Shown: positions 47,946 through 57,921 of the stretch, in pieces
Numbering within the stretch: the first letter of the stretch is position 1
Layout: each line of letters begins with the position of its first letter
Assembly: GCF_014654615.1 (NCBI RefSeq)
Contig: NZ_BNBB01000019.1
Span: forward strand, 1-64,000
Reading direction: 5' to 3'
Source: Streptosporangium violaceochromogenes
Lineage (GTDB): Bacteria > Actinomycetota > Actinomycetes > Streptosporangiales > Streptosporangiaceae
Length of the DNA: 64,000 nt
Made by a program: the position numbers and the translations under genes
The notes under the pieces: model-generated
What the model saw: only the letters and a program-made list of their open reading frames with translations
The model's database searches: none
Told to the model about the DNA's origin: nothing

Positions 47946-48410
47946 ATGTTGGATACCGTGCCTGTCTACGCCGCCTACGGCAGCAACATGGACCCAAAGC
48001 AGATGGCCCAGCGGGCCCCTCACTCCCCCATGCGTGGCTCGGGCTGGCTGCAGGGCTGGCGCCTGACGTTCGGCGGGAACGACCTCGGCTGGGAGGGCGC
48101 CCTCGCCACCATCGTCGAAGATCCCGACGAGCAGGTGTTCGTCGTGCTCTACGACGTGCCCGAGTGGGACGAGACGACCCTCGACCAGTGGGAGGGCGCA
48201 ACGCGAGGACTCCATCACAAGGTCAGGCTCCGAGTGCAGACCCTGGACGGCGAGGTCCTGGCCTGGCTCTACGTGCTCGACGGCTACGAGGGCGGCCTGC
48301 CCTCGGCGCGCTACCTGGGCACCCTGGCCGAGGCCGCGGAGGGGGCGGGCGCGCCCGACGACTACGTCAAAGACCTCCGGACCCGTCCCTGCACGTCGGA
48401 CCGAGGCTGA
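47946..48410 (+). CDS. Gamma-glutamylcyclotransferase-like protein
   Basis: 154 residues. YAAYGSNMDPKQM is the GGCT substrate-loop signature, and DGYEGGLPSARYL contains the glutamate/tyrosine region near the active site. Family members cyclise gamma-glutamyl groups to 5-oxoproline. The ATG at 47946 lies 169 bp from divergent lpdA; a GTG at 47958 is possible. Confidence 0.88.
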   Translation: MLDTVPVYAAYGSNMDPKQMAQRAPHSPMRGSGWLQGWRLTFGGNDLGWEGALATIVEDPDEQVFVVLYDVPEWDETTLDQWEGATRGLHHKVRLRVQTLDGEVLAWLYVLDGYEGGLPSARYLGTLAEAAEGAGAPDDYVKDLRTRPCTSDRG

Positions 48411-48451
48411 AAGGGCGCTTTTCGCGGAGTGATCGGGCCGACGGCGGCGAG

Positions 48452-48457
48452 TACCCT
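48452..48457 (+). promoter_or_regulatory. Candidate -10 element for a leaderless PNP mRNA
   Basis: TACCCT ends 7 nt before the GTG at 48465, and no Shine-Dalgarno is present. Leaderless transcription is inferred. Confidence 0.35.
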
Positions 48458-48464
48458 CGATGAG

Positions 48465-49268
48465 GTGACGAACGACCCTTATGCCCTCGCCGTGGACGCC
48501 GCCGCCGCCCTGAAGGAGGCCTCCGGCGTCGCCTCCTTCGACGTCGCGCTGGTGCTGGGCTCCGGCTGGGTGCCGGCCGCCGACGCGATCGGCGAGACGA
48601 TCACCGAGTTCTCGACGGCCGGCCTGCCCGGTTTCGCGCCCCCCGGTGTGGCCGGCCACACCGGGCGGGTCCGGGCGGTGCGCACCGAGTCGGGAAGGAA
48701 CGCGCTGATCTTCCTCGGCCGCACCCATCTGTATGAGGGCCGGGGGGTGGAGCCGGTCGTGCACGGCGTGCGGACCGCGATCAGGGTGGGGGCGGGGACG
48801 ATCGTGCTGACCAACGCCGCCGGGGGGTTGCGGCCCGAGACCCAGCGGGTCGGCGAGGCGGTCCTGATCAGCGACCACATCAACCTGACCGGCGCCAGCC
48901 CGATCACCGGGGCCACCTTCGTCGACCTCACCGACCTCTACACCTCGCGCCTGCGTGACCTGGCCAGGGAGGTGGAGCCGTCGCTGGCCGAGGGGGTCTA
49001 CGTCGCCTTCCGCGGCCCGACCTACGAGACGCCCGCCGAGGTCCGCATGTGCCGGGCGCTGGGCGGCGACATGGTCGGCATGTCCACCGCGCTGGAGGCC
49101 ATCGCGGCCCGCGAGGGCGGCGCCGACGTGCTCGGCGTCTCCCTGGTCACCAACCCGGGAGCCGGCCTGGTGGGCGAACCGCTCAGCCACGAGGAGGTGC
49201 TGGCGATCGGCCGCGCCACCGCCGCGCGCATGGGCGATCTGCTGGCCAAGGTCGTCGGCAAGCTGTAG
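48465..49268 (+). CDS. deoD: Purine nucleoside phosphorylase
   Basis: 267 residues, trimeric class II PNP: cleaves inosine or guanosine and their deoxy forms with phosphate to base and (deoxy)ribose-1-phosphate. Motifs are VLGSGWVPAAD, GVAGHTGRV (phosphate), TNAAGGLR, and FRGPTYETPAEVRM and GMSTALEAIAA (base). The GTG at 48465 fits the family N-terminus; GTG 48429 is an alternative. The following mutase gene begins 29 bp downstream. Confidence 0.93.
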   Translation: MTNDPYALAVDAAAALKEASGVASFDVALVLGSGWVPAADAIGETITEFSTAGLPGFAPPGVAGHTGRVRAVRTESGRNALIFLGRTHLYEGRGVEPVVHGVRTAIRVGAGTIVLTNAAGGLRPETQRVGEAVLISDHINLTGASPITGATFVDLTDLYTSRLRDLAREVEPSLAEGVYVAFRGPTYETPAEVRMCRALGGDMVGMSTALEAIAAREGGADVLGVSLVTNPGAGLVGEPLSHEEVLAIGRATAARMGDLLAKVVGKL

Positions 49269-49297
49269 GGACGGACGTCCGGAGCGGGAGGGTGACG

Positions 49298-50947
49298 ATG
49301 AGCGACGATCCGGTACGGCTCGCGCGGGCCTGGCTGGCCCAGGACCCCGACCCGGAGACGCGGGCCGAGCTCGCCGGTCTCCTCGCGCGAAAAGACGCCG
49401 CCGCGCTGCGCGAGCGGTTCGGCGGCAGGCTGGAGTTCGGCACCGCCGGGCTGCGGGGAGAGCTGGGCGCCGGCCCCAACCGGATGAACCGGGTCACCGT
49501 CATGCGCGCCGCCGCCGGGCTGGCCGGGGTGCTGGGGCCGGGCCGGCACGTCGTGATCGGATACGACGCCCGGCACAAGTCGGACGTCTTCGCCCGCGAC
49601 ACCGCCGCCGTGCTCACCGGTGCCGGGTTGCGCGCGTCCGTACTCCCCGAGCCGCTGCCCACGCCGGTGCTGGCCTTCGCCGTACGGCATCTGGGCGCCG
49701 ACGCGGGGGTGACCGTGACCGCCAGCCACAACCCTCCCAGGGACAACGGCTACAAGGTCTACTGGGGTGACGGCTCCCAGATCGTGCCGCCCGTCGACGC
49801 GGAGATCTCCGCCGCCATCGACGCCGTGGGCCCGGTGTCGGAGCTTCCCCTCGGCTCGGGGTGGACCGTGCTGGACGACGGCGTGGTGAGCGCCTACCTG
49901 GCGGCGCTCGCGGCGCTTCCGCTCGGCGAAGCCCGCGGTCTGCGGGTGGCCTACACCCCGCTGCACGGGGTGGGCGGCGCCACGCTGGCCCGCGCCTTCC
50001 GGGCGGCCGGGTTCGACGCCCCCGCGGTGGTGGAGGCCCAGGCGGCCCCGGACCCGGACTTCCCGACCGTCGCGTTTCCCAACCCGGAGGAGCCGGGGGC
50101 GATGGACCTCGCGCTGGAGCTCGCCCGGCGTACCGGGGCCGACCTCGTGCTGGCCAACGACCCCGACGCCGACCGATGCGCGGTGGGGGTGCCGGTGCCC
50201 GGCGGCGGCCACCGGATGCTGACCGGCGACGAGGTGGGCGCCCTGCTCGGCGAGCACGTGATCCGGCACACCTCCGGTGACGGGCGCCTGGTGGCCACCA
50301 CCGTCGTCTCGTCCTCACTGCTCGGCAAGATCGCCGCCTCGTACGGCGTGCGGCACGCCGAGACCCTCACCGGCTTCAAGTGGATCATGAAGGCCGGCGC
50401 GGGCCTGGTCTTCGGGTACGAGGAGGCCCTGGGCTACAGCGTCGGGTCGGACGGCGGCCTGCCGGTGCGCGACAAGGACGGCGTCGGCGCCGCGCTGACC
50501 GTCGCCGCCCTGGCCGCCCAGGCGCGGCTGGAAGGCCGCACGCTCCTGGATCTCCTCGACGACCAGGCCCGCGGGTACGGCCTGCACGCCACGGCGCAGC
50601 TGTCGGTCCGGGTGGAGGACCTGTCGCTGATCGCGGACGCGATGGCCCGTCTGCGCGCCGCCCCGCCGGTGGAGCTCGGCGCGAGGAAGGTCGAGTCCGC
50701 CGAGGACCTGCGCGAGGGCGCCGGGGGCCTTCCCCCCACCGACGGCCTGCGCTATCGCCTGGAGGGCGGCGCCCGCGTCGTCGTCCGCCCATCGGGCACC
50801 GAGCCCAAGCTCAAGTGCTATCTGGAGGTCGTCGTCCCGGTCGGCGCCGACGGGGAGGTGTCCGGGGCACGCGAGCGGGCCGCCGGGGAGCTCGGCGCGC
50901 TGAAGGCCGCCCTGGCGGCGACGCTGGGCCTCGCGGGGGCCCCGTGA
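49298..50947 (+). CDS. pmmB: Phosphohexomutase/phosphopentomutase, PmmB type
   Basis: 549 residues; ATG with GGGAGG upstream. Alpha-D-phosphohexomutase fold with FGTAGLRGELGAGPNRMN, active-site Ser143 in VTVTASHNPPRDNGYK, the metal loop LANDPDADRCAV and the sugar loop GYEEALGYSVG. The phosphate loop VVRPSGTEPKLK is near the C-terminus. Co-operonic with PNP, it likely converts (deoxy)ribose-1-phosphate to the 5-phosphate; phosphomannose activity is also possible. The same order occurs in mycobacteria (Rv3307-Rv3308). Confidence 0.93.
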   Translation: MSDDPVRLARAWLAQDPDPETRAELAGLLARKDAAALRERFGGRLEFGTAGLRGELGAGPNRMNRVTVMRAAAGLAGVLGPGRHVVIGYDARHKSDVFARDTAAVLTGAGLRASVLPEPLPTPVLAFAVRHLGADAGVTVTASHNPPRDNGYKVYWGDGSQIVPPVDAEISAAIDAVGPVSELPLGSGWTVLDDGVVSAYLAALAALPLGEARGLRVAYTPLHGVGGATLARAFRAAGFDAPAVVEAQAAPDPDFPTVAFPNPEEPGAMDLALELARRTGADLVLANDPDADRCAVGVPVPGGGHRMLTGDEVGALLGEHVIRHTSGDGRLVATTVVSSSLLGKIAASYGVRHAETLTGFKWIMKAGAGLVFGYEEALGYSVGSDGGLPVRDKDGVGAALTVAALAAQARLEGRTLLDLLDDQARGYGLHATAQLSVRVEDLSLIADAMARLRAAPPVELGARKVESAEDLREGAGGLPPTDGLRYRLEGGARVVVRPSGTEPKLKCYLEVVVPVGADGEVSGARERAAGELGALKAALAATLGLAGAP

Positions 50948-51020
50948 GCGCCGGGCCGGCGACCGTCGGGCCCGACCCCGAAACCCAAACCGGCGCCGGG
51001 GAGGGGACGGGGCCGCCCCC

Positions 51021-51614
51021 CTAGACGACGGTGGAGGCGACCACCATGAGGGCCGCCGCCAGCAGGGCGGCCAGGGCCGCCGGAGACCAGGTGACGCTCA
51101 CCGGGCCCGGCTCGCCGCCCTCCGCCCCGGCCCGCCGGGCGGAGACGGCGCGCTCGGTGATCTGCTCGGCCACCCAGTCGGCGTGGGTCCTGCCGGCCAG
51201 GGCCTCGGCGGCGGCCCGCTCACCCTTGGAGCGCGCCGGCTCGGTGCGGCGGTTCCCGGCGCGCAGGGCCGCCGCGCGCTCGCGCCCCGAGGTGTGCGGC
51301 GCCCAGCAGCGGACGCTCCGCCCCTCGGAGTCGATCGTGATCGCGTGGGAGACCGTGACCTCCCCCACCCGCCGCCAGGGCACGAAGGTGTTCCTCAGCG
51401 GGTTGCGGACCAGCAGCCCGGCCTCACCGAGGACGACCGCCGGACGCAGGCAGGTGACGAAGACCACCGCGGTCAGCACCGCCAGCACCGCGGCGGCGAT
51501 CATCGAGGGCCGTCCCGAGTAGCGGACGATCAGATCCACCGCGTTGAACGCGGCGAAGACCACCCAGAGCCAGCCGAGGACCAGCGCGGCCTTCGACCGG
51601 AACACCTGTTTCAT
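51021..51614 (-). CDS. PH-domain membrane protein
   Basis: 197 residues. Two N-terminal helices (ALVLGWLWVVFAAFNAVDLI; MIAAAVLAVLTAVVFVTCL), a small PH (bPH6-like) domain (LLVRNPLRNTFVPWRRVGEV) and a C-terminal helix (ALAALLAAALMVVASTVV). The middle contains an Arg/Glu-rich stretch. Function unknown; convergent with pmmB. Confidence 0.8.
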   Translation of the reverse strand: MKQVFRSKAALVLGWLWVVFAAFNAVDLIVRYSGRPSMIAAAVLAVLTAVVFVTCLRPAVVLGEAGLLVRNPLRNTFVPWRRVGEVTVSHAITIDSEGRSVRCWAPHTSGRERAAALRAGNRRTEPARSKGERAAAEALAGRTHADWVAEQITERAVSARRAGAEGGEPGPVSVTWSPAALAALLAAALMVVASTVV

Positions 51615-51695
51615 CGCGTCTCCCCGGGTGTGGAGAGCCCCGCCGCCCGGCCGGGGAAGGGCGTCACCTCGCCGCCTCCCCTCGTGCGTGTCCGT

Positions 51696-52775
51696 TCACG
51701 CCTGCCACCTTAGCCGCGCGAACCCGGGCTTGATGACGCCGTTGATGAGCGCCAGGCGTTCGTCGAACGGCAGGAACGCCGACTTCATGGCGTTGATGGT
51801 GAACCACTGCATGTCCTCCCAGCCGTAGCCGAACGCCTCCGACAGCTTGGCGAACTCCTCGGAGACGGAGGTGCCGCTCATCAGCCGGTTGTCGGTGTTG
51901 ACCGTGACCCGGAAGTTGAGCCGGCGCAGCAGGCCGATGGGGTGTTCGGCGATCGAGGCGGCGACCCCGGTCTGGAGGTTGGAGCTCGGGCACATCTCCA
52001 GCGGGATGCGCTTGTCGCGCACGTAGGCCGCGAGGCGTCCGAGCTTGGCCTCCCCGTCGTCTCCCACCGCGATGTCGTCGATGATCCGGACGCCGTGGCC
52101 GAGCCGGTCGGCGCCGCACCACTGGATCGCCTGCCAGATGGACGGCAGGCCGAACCCCTCGCCGGCGTGGATGGTGAAGTGGGCGTTCTCGCGCTGGAGG
52201 TACTCGAAGGCGCCGAGGTGGCGGGTGGGTGGGTATCCGGCCTCGGCTCCGGCGATGTCGAAGCCCGCCACGCCCACGTCGCGGTAGCGGACCGCGAGCT
52301 CGGCGATCTCCATGGACCTGGCCTGGTGGCGCATCGCCGTCAGCAGGGTGCCCACCCGGATGTCGCGCCCCTGTGAGCCGGCCCGGAACCCCTCCAGCAC
52401 GGCCTCGATCACCTCTTCGAGGCTCAGGCCCGCGGAGATGTGCTGCTCGGGCGCGTAACGCACCTCGGCGTAGACCACGCCGTCGGCCGCCAGGTCCTCG
52501 GCGCACTCGGCGGCGACCCTGACCAGCGCGTCCCGCGTCTGCATGACGGCCACCGTGTGCGAGAAGGTCTCCAGGTAGCGTTCCAGCGAGCCGGAGTCGG
52601 CCGACTCCCGGAACCAGGCCCGCAGGGCGGCCTCGTCCGTCGTGGGCAGCCCGGTGTATCCCGACTCGCGCGCCAGGTCGATGACGGTGCCCGGCCGCAG
52701 GCCCCCGTCGAGGTGGTCGTGGAGCAGCACCTTCGGGGCGCGGCGGATCTCTTCGAGGGTGGGTGACCGGCTCAC
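51696..52775 (-). CDS. add: Adenosine deaminase
   Basis: 359 residues; GTG with GGAGG 6 nt upstream. Zinc-binding [12 protein letters not shown] at the N-terminus, [10 protein letters not shown] (zinc His and catalytic Glu), RLGHGVRI and [12 protein letters not shown] (final Asp) complete the active site of adenosine/deoxyadenosine deaminase. It converts them to inosine forms, feeding the PNP reaction encoded 2 kb away. It is the last gene of the nucleoside block. Confidence 0.96.
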   Translation of the reverse strand: MSRSPTLEEIRRAPKVLLHDHLDGGLRPGTVIDLARESGYTGLPTTDEAALRAWFRESADSGSLERYLETFSHTVAVMQTRDALVRVAAECAEDLAADGVVYAEVRYAPEQHISAGLSLEEVIEAVLEGFRAGSQGRDIRVGTLLTAMRHQARSMEIAELAVRYRDVGVAGFDIAGAEAGYPPTRHLGAFEYLQRENAHFTIHAGEGFGLPSIWQAIQWCGADRLGHGVRIIDDIAVGDDGEAKLGRLAAYVRDKRIPLEMCPSSNLQTGVAASIAEHPIGLLRRLNFRVTVNTDNRLMSGTSVSEEFAKLSEAFGYGWEDMQWFTINAMKSAFLPFDERLALINGVIKPGFARLRWQA

Positions 52776-53014
52776 GGAAGGCCTCCGGCGTGGTGATCGC
52801 GGGCTCTGGGCCCGGGCGGGAATCGGGGAGCGGGGTCTTCCGCGGCGGTCGTCACGGTCGTCCCTCACGGTGGGCGGCGGCGACCGTCCCGCCGCCCGGA
52901 ACCGGGGTCCGGGCGGCGCCGTCCGTGTCGCGTACCATCAGGCCAGTCTGCCACCACGGCCCCGCCCCCAGCGTCCTTCTGCACACTCGGCGCCCTTCAG
53001 GTCTTCAGGCGTCC

Positions 53015-53635
53015 TCAGTGGGCGACGTCGACGACGAGCCGGTACGGCTTCGCCTGCTCGGTCACCCGGAAGGCGGCCCGGCGGTCGAGGACGAGGCCCA
53101 CGCCGACCACCCCCTCGAAGTCGCCGGTCCTGACGACGTTCCGCACGTTGCCCAGCCCGGCCCGGTAGACGGGCCCGCCCGGCCAGGTGGGCGAGCCCGA
53201 CTCGGTGTGCGCCTGGGCCGTGCTCATCGTCACCTGAAGGTAGGCCCCGCCCTTGACGGGGACCGGCTCCCCCGAACCGTCGTAGAAGAGCCCGCTCACC
53301 CGGCGCACGGTGTATCCGGGCACGCCGCCCCGGAGGTCGATCACGACGCGGTCGAACCCCCGGTGCCGGGCGAACCTCGCCCCGGTGACGATCGCCCGGA
53401 CGCCGCCCGGACGCTCGACCTTGATCTCCTCGGTGTTCGTCGGCGGTGTGAGGCCCGTCTCCCCGGGGCTGGGCTCGGCGGAGGGGGGAGAGGGGGGCCG
53501 GGAGGCCGGCGGGCTCGCCGTGACCGTGACGGTGACCGTGGGGGCGGGTGAGCGTCCCGGCGTCGCGGGGGAGCCACCGCATCCCGCCAGCAGGACGAGC
53601 GGAGTGAGGGCTAGGGCAACGTGAACGCGTCTCAT
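53015..53635 (-). CDS. Lipoprotein with AMIN-like domain
   Basis: 206 residues from the second of two adjacent ATGs (AGGAGG 5 nt upstream). The signal ends in LVLLAGC, giving a lipidated Cys near residue 18. A Thr/Pro/Ser-rich stalk follows. The C-terminal ~130 residues are beta-rich (FDRVVIDLRGGVPGY; YRLVVDV), resembling AMIN-like peptidoglycan-associated domains. It sits between deoA and add, with no clear link to nucleosides. Confidence 0.8.
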   Translation of the reverse strand: MRRVHVALALTPLVLLAGCGGSPATPGRSPAPTVTVTVTASPPASRPPSPPSAEPSPGETGLTPPTNTEEIKVERPGGVRAIVTGARFARHRGFDRVVIDLRGGVPGYTVRRVSGLFYDGSGEPVPVKGGAYLQVTMSTAQAHTESGSPTWPGGPVYRAGLGNVRNVVRTGDFEGVVGVGLVLDRRAAFRVTEQAKPYRLVVDVAH

Positions 53636-53741
53636 CATGGCCTCCTATCCAGTTAGATTCCCGGCCTTTCCGGAAGGTTCACCCTTTTGCGAGGCCGGGC
53701 ACGTGGCCGGCCCCCGACAGGTGAACGCCCCGCCCTCGCGC

Positions 53742-55022
53742 TCAGGCGGTCACGCGGTCGATGACCAGGGGCAGGAGGTCCGGCCCCTGACCGTCACCGA
53801 CGGTGCAGGCGCCCTCCAGCGCGGCCAGGGCGCGCTCGAACCGGGAGGCGTCGTCGGCGTGCAGCGTCATCAACGGCTGCCCCCGCCGGACGGGGTCGCC
53901 CGGGACGGCGTGCAGCGTGACACCCGCGCCGAAGGAGACCGGATCCTCCTTGCGCGCCCTGCCCGCGCCGAGCCGCCAGGCGGCCAGGCCCACGCCGTAG
54001 GCGTCGAGACCGGTCAGCACGCCGGAGGAGGGCGCGGCGAACTCCGCGGTCTCGGCGGCGCGGGGCAGCGGGGCGTCCGGGTCGCCGCCCTGGGCGGCGA
54101 TCATCCGGCGCCAGACGTCCATCGCCGAGCCGTCCTTCAGCGCCTGTTCCGGGTCCTTGCCACCGGACAGGTCCGCGGCCCGGAGCATCTCGTGCGCCAG
54201 CCGCACCGTGAGCTCGACCACGTCGGCGGGCCCGCCTCCGGCGAGCACCTCCACCGCCTCGGAGACCTCCAGCGCGTTGCCCACGGCGCGGCCCAGCGGC
54301 CGGTCCATCGCGGTCAGCAGCGCGACGGTGCGGACCCCCGCGTCGGTGCCCAGCTCCACCATCGTCGTGGCCAGCTCACGGGCCCGTTCCACGGTCTTCA
54401 TGAAGGCGCCGGAGCCGACCTTGACGTCCAGCACCAGCGCCCCGGTGCCCTCGGCGATCTTCTTCGACATGATCGAGGAGGCGATCAGCGGGATCGACTC
54501 GACGGTGCCGGTGACGTCGCGCAGCGCGTAGAGCCTCCTGTCGGCCGGGGCCAGCCCGTCACCCGCCGCGCAGATCACCGCGCCGGCCGCGCGGAGCACG
54601 CCGAGCATCTCGTCGCCGGACAGCGAGGCCCGCCAGCCGGGGATGGACTCCAGCTTGTCGAGCGTGCCGCCGGTGTGGCCGAGCCCCCGCCCCGACAGCT
54701 GCGGCACGTAACCGCCGCACGCGGCGACCAGCGGCGCCAGCGGCAGCGTGATCTTGTCGCCGACGCCGCCGGTGGAGTGCTTGTCGGTCGTACGGCCCGG
54801 CAGCGACGACCAGTCCATCCGCCCCCCGGAGCGGACCATGGCCTGGGTCCAGCCGGCGATCTCCCTGCGGCTCATGCCGTTGAGCAGGATCGCCATCGCC
54901 AGGGCGGACATCTGCTCCTCGGCCACGACACCCCCGGTGTAGGCGTCGATCACCCAGGCGATCTGCTCGGCCGACAGTTCGCGGCCGTCCCGCTTGGTGA
55001 CGATGACCTCGACGGCGTCCAC
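53742..55022 (-). CDS. deoA: Thymidine phosphorylase
   Basis: 426 residues; GTG start 3 bp past the cdd stop. The signature SGRGLGHTGGTLDKLESIPG is present. KHSTGGVGDKITLPLAPLVA and DVKVGSGAFMKT supply phosphate and pyrimidine contacts. It cleaves thymidine/deoxyuridine to base and deoxyribose-1-phosphate; actinobacterial members often also use uridine. Confidence 0.96.
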   Translation of the reverse strand: MDAVEVIVTKRDGRELSAEQIAWVIDAYTGGVVAEEQMSALAMAILLNGMSRREIAGWTQAMVRSGGRMDWSSLPGRTTDKHSTGGVGDKITLPLAPLVAACGGYVPQLSGRGLGHTGGTLDKLESIPGWRASLSGDEMLGVLRAAGAVICAAGDGLAPADRRLYALRDVTGTVESIPLIASSIMSKKIAEGTGALVLDVKVGSGAFMKTVERARELATTMVELGTDAGVRTVALLTAMDRPLGRAVGNALEVSEAVEVLAGGGPADVVELTVRLAHEMLRAADLSGGKDPEQALKDGSAMDVWRRMIAAQGGDPDAPLPRAAETAEFAAPSSGVLTGLDAYGVGLAAWRLGAGRARKEDPVSFGAGVTLHAVPGDPVRRGQPLMTLHADDASRFERALAALEGACTVGDGQGPDLLPLVIDRVTA

Positions 55023-55025
55023 GCC

Positions 55026-55421
55026 CTAGGCTCCCCGGTTCAGATCGTCGGGCCCGAAGGCGTACGGCAGGATCTCCCCCATCGGCCGGGGGCCGTCCAC
55101 GGTCTCCACCAGCATCTCGGTGCCGCCGAACTCGAACAGGAGCTGACGGCACCGGCCGCACGGCATGAGCGGCTCCTCGTGCCCGTCCACGCAGGTGAAG
55201 GCGACCAGCCGCCCACCGCCCGTGGCCTGAAGCGCCGAGACCAGCCCGCACTCGGCGCACAGCCCGACACCGTAGGAGGCGTTCTCCACGTTGCAGCCCG
55301 AGACGATCCGGCCGTCGTCGACCAGCGCGGCGGCGCCGACGGGAAACTTGGAATAGGGGGCGTAGGCGTTGGACATGACCCGCGCCGCCTCCGCCCTCAG
55401 CGCCGCCCAGTCGATGTTCAT
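55026..55421 (-). CDS. cdd: Cytidine deaminase
   Basis: 131 residues, tetrameric short form. Zinc and catalytic motifs are GCNVENASYG with LCAECG (Cys, catalytic Glu in the CAE context) and MPCGRCRQLL (two Cys). It makes uridine/deoxyuridine for the phosphorylase encoded immediately downstream. Confidence 0.96.
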   Translation of the reverse strand: MNIDWAALRAEAARVMSNAYAPYSKFPVGAAALVDDGRIVSGCNVENASYGVGLCAECGLVSALQATGGGRLVAFTCVDGHEEPLMPCGRCRQLLFEFGGTEMLVETVDGPRPMGEILPYAFGPDDLNRGA

Positions 55422-55473
55422 GCGGTCCGTTCCCCTCTCGTGGCGGCCACCGCGCCGCCTCTCCCCACCACGA

Positions 55474-56751
55474 TCACTTCGCCTGCCCTCTGCGGTACGG
55501 CACGCCGTCGGCCGCGGGGGGCCGGAGCCGCTGGGCGGCCAGGGACAGCACCAGCAGCGTGGTGACGTGCGGGGCGACCGAGGTGAACTCCGATGGAACG
55601 CTGTCGGTCAGGGCGAACACCGTGAACACGGCGACCGCCGCGGCCCCGCTGATCGCCGCCGCCCTGGCGCGGCCCTGCGCGACGAGCTGGTAGACCGCCG
55701 CGGCGGCGATCAGGATCGCCACCAGCAGGAGCAGGGCGTGCACCGACTGGCCACCCCGGCGGAGTTGGAGCGCGTCGGTGTAGCCGAACAGCGTCGCACC
55801 GGCGGCCAGACCCCCCGGACGCCAGTTACCGAAGATCATGGCGGCCAGGCCGATGAAGCCCCGGCCACCCGTCTGCCCCTCACGATAGGCGCTGGCGGCC
55901 ACCAGCGACAGGAACGCGCCACCGAGGCCCGCCAGGGCCCCGGAGACGAGCACCGCCGCGTACTTGTGGAAGGAGACGCCGACGCCCAGCGACTCGGCCG
56001 CCACCGGGCGCTCGCCGCAGGAGCGCAGCCGCAGGCCGAAGGCCGTGCGCCAGAGCACGGAGAAGGTCAGCGGGACCAGCAGGACGGCCAGGACGGTGAA
56101 CAGCGAGACGTTGGTGACCAGGCCCCGCAGTATGCCCGCCACGTCGGAGACGAGGAACCACCGGCCCGCCTCCAGCGTGGACAGCCAGTCGCCGGCGCCC
56201 GGCAGGCTCACGGTGCCCGGCTTGGGCACGGGGGGCGACTGGGCGTCGCCCCCGCCGGGCATCCGGGCGAAGGTGACCTTGGACAGGAACTGGGTGACGC
56301 CCAGGCCCAGGATGTTGATCGCGACACCCGAGATGATGTGGTCGACCCCGAAGGTCACGGTGGCGATCGCGTGGAGCAGGCCCCCCAGGGCCCCGCCGAT
56401 CGCGGCGGCGGCCACGCCCGCCCAGGGGTTGCCGAAGTGGATCGCTCCCCAGGCACCCGACCAGGTGCCCAGGACCATCATGCCCTCCAGGCCGATGTTG
56501 ATCACACCGGCCCGCTCGGACCACAGGCCGCCGAGGCCGGCCAGGCCGATCGGGACCGCCAGCGCGACGGCCGCGTTGACCGCGCCCGCCGAGGTGAGGT
56601 CGACGGCTCCGGTGACGGCGCGGGTGAACGACAGCAGCACCACCAGCCCGCCCAGGGCGAGCAGGAGGGTGCGCCAGGTGACCTTGAGCCTGCGGGTCCT
56701 CTCCGGCTCCCGTACCGGAGCCTCGGTCAGGGTGACGCCGCCCTCGCTCAT
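55474..56751 (-). CDS. Nucleoside ABC importer permease (second)
   Basis: 425 residues, BPD_transp_2 family with about nine hydrophobic segments; GLWSERAGVINIGLEGMMV and GRGFIGLAAMIFGNW are typical of the YufQ/RnsD-like subunit of simple-sugar/nucleoside importers. The ATG at 56751 overlaps the preceding stop (ATGA). Confidence 0.9.
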   Translation of the reverse strand: MSEGGVTLTEAPVREPERTRRLKVTWRTLLLALGGLVVLLSFTRAVTGAVDLTSAGAVNAAVALAVPIGLAGLGGLWSERAGVINIGLEGMMVLGTWSGAWGAIHFGNPWAGVAAAAIGGALGGLLHAIATVTFGVDHIISGVAINILGLGVTQFLSKVTFARMPGGGDAQSPPVPKPGTVSLPGAGDWLSTLEAGRWFLVSDVAGILRGLVTNVSLFTVLAVLLVPLTFSVLWRTAFGLRLRSCGERPVAAESLGVGVSFHKYAAVLVSGALAGLGGAFLSLVAASAYREGQTGGRGFIGLAAMIFGNWRPGGLAAGATLFGYTDALQLRRGGQSVHALLLLVAILIAAAAVYQLVAQGRARAAAISGAAAVAVFTVFALTDSVPSEFTSVAPHVTTLLVLSLAAQRLRPPAADGVPYRRGQAK

Positions 56752-57899
56752 GCCGACGCTCCTTCGGGCCGGGCGGGGGCGCCGCCTGCCAGTTCCCTGC
56801 TCACCCGGCGCTGCCCCGCCGCGATCCGGTAACGGTGAACCAGCTCGTAGGCGACGATGACCGAGAGCACGATCGTGCCCTGCATGATCATGACGATCTC
56901 CGGGGAGATGTCGTGCAGTTGCAGGATGCCCGACGAGGTGTCGAGGAAGGCCCACAGCAGGGCGCCGAAGGCGATGCCGACGGGGTTGTTGCGGCCCAGC
57001 AGCGCGATCGCGATGCCGGTGAAGCCGAGGCCGGTGGGGAAGTCCAGGCTGTAGCTGTAGGAGGCGCCGAGCAGCTGCGGCATGCCGACCAGGCCCGCCA
57101 TCGCCCCGGAGAGGATCATCGCGATGAGGATCATCTTCTTGACGTCGACCCCGCTGGCCACGGCCGCCGGCTCGGAGCGGCCGGTGGCGCGCAGGTCGAA
57201 GCCGAAGCGGGTGCGGTTGAGCAGCACGTGGTACAGGACGCCCATGGCGACGGCCAGGATGATCAGGCCGAAAACCTTCGAGCCGGTCCCGGGGATGATC
57301 GCCAGTCCGGGCACCTGGGCGGACGGGCCGAGCGGTCTGGTGCCGATGTTGTTGCTGCCGGCGACCTCGACCGCCAGGCGCTCCCTGTTGAGCAGCCAGG
57401 CCCCCAGCGCGGTGGCGACGGCGTTCAGCATGATCGTGGAGATGACCTCGCTGACTCCGCGCCGCACCTTCAGCAGGCCCGCGATCGCCGCCCAGCCCGC
57501 GCCGACCAGCATGGCGACGCAGACGATGAGCGCGACGTGCAGCGGGGCGGGGAGGGTGAGCGCGCCCCCCACGGCCGCCGCGACGAGCGCCGCGAGGCGG
57601 TACTGGCCGTCGACGCCGATGTTGAACAGGTTCATCCGGAACCCGATCGCCACGGCCAGCGCCGACAGGTAGAAGGTGGTCGCGTAGTTCAGGGTCAGCA
57701 CGATCGACCTCGGCTGCGTGCCGTACTCGGCCATGATGACCAGCGTCTCCAGCGGAGGGGCGCCGGTGAGCAGCAGGACGACCGAGGTGATCAGGCCGGC
57801 GAAGACGACGGCGAGGACCGGCGCGGCGAGCGAGAGCAGGCCACCGGGGCTGACCCTGCCGAGGAGCCGGTCGGCGAAGCGCGACTCCGCGGGGCTCAC
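56748..57899 (-). CDS. Nucleoside ABC importer permease (first)
   Basis: 383 residues, GTG start, BPD_transp_2 family. MNLFNIGVDGQYRLAAL and VRRGVSEVISTIMLN match the YufP/RnsC-like subunit. LGFTGIAIALLGRNNPVG is near the C-terminal third. It forms the membrane channel with the next permease. Confidence 0.9.
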   Translation of the reverse strand: MSPAESRFADRLLGRVSPGGLLSLAAPVLAVVFAGLITSVVLLLTGAPPLETLVIMAEYGTQPRSIVLTLNYATTFYLSALAVAIGFRMNLFNIGVDGQYRLAALVAAAVGGALTLPAPLHVALIVCVAMLVGAGWAAIAGLLKVRRGVSEVISTIMLNAVATALGAWLLNRERLAVEVAGSNNIGTRPLGPSAQVPGLAIIPGTGSKVFGLIILAVAMGVLYHVLLNRTRFGFDLRATGRSEPAAVASGVDVKKMILIAMILSGAMAGLVGMPQLLGASYSYSLDFPTGLGFTGIAIALLGRNNPVGIAFGALLWAFLDTSSGILQLHDISPEIVMIMQGTIVLSVIVAYELVHRYRIAAGQRRVSRELAGGAPARPEGASA

Positions 57900-57921
57900 G
57901 GGGTCACCGCCGAGCGAGTGT

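Noticed and set aside
45311-48463. 1050-codon plus-strand frame antisense to the alpha/beta hydrolase and lpdA
   Set aside because: Both minus-strand genes are full-length recognised enzymes; the antisense frame has no recognisable domain.
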